Origin: Caulobacterales bacterium RIFOXYB1_FULL_67_16
GTDB taxonomy: Bacteria; Pseudomonadota; Alphaproteobacteria; Caulobacterales; Caulobacteraceae
Length of the DNA: 6,646 bases
Direction: 5' to 3'
NCBI GenBank assembly: GCA_001796045.1
Contig: MGLN01000165.1
Span: 18,568-25,213, forward strand
The notes under the pieces are model-generated. The model saw nothing but the letters and a program-made list of their open reading frames with translations, ran no database searches and was not told the origin of the DNA. Position numbers and translations under genes: made by a program. Shown piece by piece: positions 5,314 through 6,646 of the stretch (position 1 is its first letter; each line of letters begins with the position of its first letter).

Positions 5314-6646
5314 ATGCCCGATCAGACCGATAAACAGACCTTCTCCGACCAGGAGGCGCTGGACTTCCACCGCATCCCCACGCCGGGCAAGATCTCCATG
5401 GCCCCGACCAAGCCGATGGCGACCCAGCGCGACCTGTCCCTGGCCTATTCGCCGGGCGTGGCCGTGCCGGTCCTGGCCATCGCCCAGGATGCGGACAAGG
5501 CTTACGAATACACCTCCAAGGGCAATCTGGTCGCCGTCATCTCGAACGGCACCGCCATTCTGGGCCTGGGCAATCTGGGCCACATGGCCTCCAAGCCGGT
5601 GATGGAGGGCAAGTCGGTCCTGTTCAAACGCTTCGCCGATGTGGACAGTTTCGACGTCCAGGTGAAGACCACCGATCCGGACGAGTTCATCACCGTGGTG
5701 AAGAATATCGGCGACACCTGGGGCGGCATCAATCTGGAGGACATCAAGTCCCCCGAATGTTTCGTCATCGAGAGCGAACTTCAGGACCTGCTGGACATCC
5801 CCGTCTTCCATGACGACCAGCACGGCACCGCCATCATCTCCACCGCCGGCCTGATCAACGCCTGTCATGTCGCCGGCAAGCGGCTGGACGAGGTCAAGGT
5901 GGTTCTGGCCGGCGCCGGCGCCGCAGGCCTGTCCTCCATCGCCCTGATGAAGGCCGCCGGGGTCAAGGCCGAGAACACGGTCATCTGCGACAAGGACGGC
6001 GTGGTCTACAAGGGCCGCGAACACGGCATGGACCAGTGGAAGGCCGCCCATGCGACCGACACGCCCCACCGCACCCTGGCCGAGGCCATGGTCGGCGCCG
6101 ATGTGGTGCTGGGCCTGTCCGCCAAGGGCGCGATCACCAAGGAGATGGTGGCCTCCATGGCCCCCAATCCGATCATCTTCGCCATGGCCAACCCCGATCC
6201 CGAGATCACGCCGGAAGACGTCAAGTCGGTCCGGTCCGACGCCATCATCGCCACCGGCCGCTCGGACTATGTGAACCAGGTCAACAACGTCCTGGCCTTC
6301 CCCTATCTGTTCCGGGGCGCCCTGGACGTGCGAGCCCGCCGGGTGAACCATGAGATGAAGGTGGCCTGCGCCCAGGCCCTGGCCGCCTTGGCGCGCGAGG
6401 ACGTGCCGGACGAGGTCGCCGCCGCCTATCGCGGCCGCAAGCTGAAGTTCGGCCCGGACTACATTATCCCGACCCCCTTTGATCCCCGGCTGATCTGGTA
6501 CATCCCGCCCTTCGTCGCCCAGGCGGCGATGGATTCGGGCGTGGCCCGCGTCCAGATCGACGACATGGACGCCTATCGCAACGCCCTGCGCTCGCGCGTC
6601 GATCCGTCCGCCGCCCTGATGCAGAAGATCAACTCGGCGGTGCGCG
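5314..6646 (+). CDS. maeB: NADP-dependent malic enzyme, MaeB type, 3' part outside window
   Basis: This cytoplasmic enzyme oxidatively decarboxylates malate to pyruvate, linking the TCA cycle with C3 pools and supplying NADPH. The frame is open from ATG at 5314 to the right edge (444 codons). Visible features are catalytic Tyr45 in AYSPGV and catalytic Lys100 in VMEGKSVLFK. Metal ligands are Glu142 and Asp143 (NLEDI) and Asp167/Asp168 (FHDDQHGT). The nucleotide-binding loop is GAGAAG (200-205), followed by FAMANPDPEI and ATGRSDYVNQVNN. The sequence then continues past the end of the malic enzyme domain (FDPRLIWYIPP, AAMDSGVA) into the region that in E. coli MaeB links to a C-terminal phosphotransacetylase-like domain, giving about 760 aa in total. 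That domain is expected but not seen. The start fits the family N-terminus, which places the HRIPTPGKIS block near residue 20; the Shine-Dalgarno (GGAC, 7 bases upstream) is weak. NADP preference is inferred from the family. Confidence 0.94.
   Translation, partial: MPDQTDKQTFSDQEALDFHRIPTPGKISMAPTKPMATQRDLSLAYSPGVAVPVLAIAQDADKAYEYTSKGNLVAVISNGTAILGLGNLGHMASKPVMEGKSVLFKRFADVDSFDVQVKTTDPDEFITVVKNIGDTWGGINLEDIKSPECFVIESELQDLLDIPVFHDDQHGTAIISTAGLINACHVAGKRLDEVKVVLAGAGAAGLSSIALMKAAGVKAENTVICDKDGVVYKGREHGMDQWKAAHATDTPHRTLAEAMVGADVVLGLSAKGAITKEMVASMAPNPIIFAMANPDPEITPEDVKSVRSDAIIATGRSDYVNQVNNVLAFPYLFRGALDVRARRVNHEMKVACAQALAALAREDVPDEVAAAYRGRKLKFGPDYIIPTPFDPRLIWYIPPFVAQAAMDSGVARVQIDDMDAYRNALRSRVDPSAALMQKINSAVR

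Noticed and set aside
5239..6351. A 370-codon open frame on the minus strand opposite the malic enzyme gene
   Set aside because: It is a shadow of maeB, with low-complexity Gly/Asp/His/Val composition and no recognisable family. The sense frame carries all malic enzyme motifs.
1..6646. Possible novel defence, mobile or biosynthetic system
   Set aside because: All five genes belong to known housekeeping or envelope families. No transposase, integrase, nuclease, phage gene, CRISPR-type repeat or tRNA was found, and the composition looks even across the window.

Overview
The window is GC-rich with strongly G/C-ending codons and looks like an ordinary chromosomal segment of an alphaproteobacterium. 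The gene content, weak Shine-Dalgarno sequences and a palindrome with a CCCCGCGAAAGCGGGG core suggest Caulobacterales, possibly Brevundimonas-like. That placement is inference from style and was not tested by a search.

Layout: three genes read leftward on the minus strand from about 4282 to the left edge. First is a six-transmembrane potassium-channel-like protein with a C-terminal zinc ribbon (3488-4282, GTG start). Next is a complete secreted S9A prolyl oligopeptidase (1238-3397). Last is its paralogue, a predicted lipoprotein whose catalytic domain lies beyond the left edge (1-1092). The two peptidase genes are separated by 145 bases that hold a 31-base inverted repeat (30 of 31 positions match). 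Its inner end merges into the ribosome binding site of the lipoprotein gene. Two genes read rightward: dapF, diaminopimelate epimerase (4315-5154), starting only 32 bases from the channel start, and a MaeB-type NADP malic enzyme (5314 to beyond the right edge), cut just before the expected phosphotransacetylase-like domain.

Functionally the region combines envelope peptide degradation (two tandem oligopeptidases), an inner-membrane channel, lysine/peptidoglycan precursor synthesis (dapF) and C4/C3 carbon balance (maeB). Nothing in the sequence ties these into one pathway. The real linked unit is the pair of peptidase paralogues. No RNA gene, CRISPR array, transposase or phage gene was seen. 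I do not see a new defence or mobile system. The most interesting points are the repeat that overlaps a ribosome binding site, the divergence between the peptidase paralogues, and the zinc-ribbon-tailed channel.
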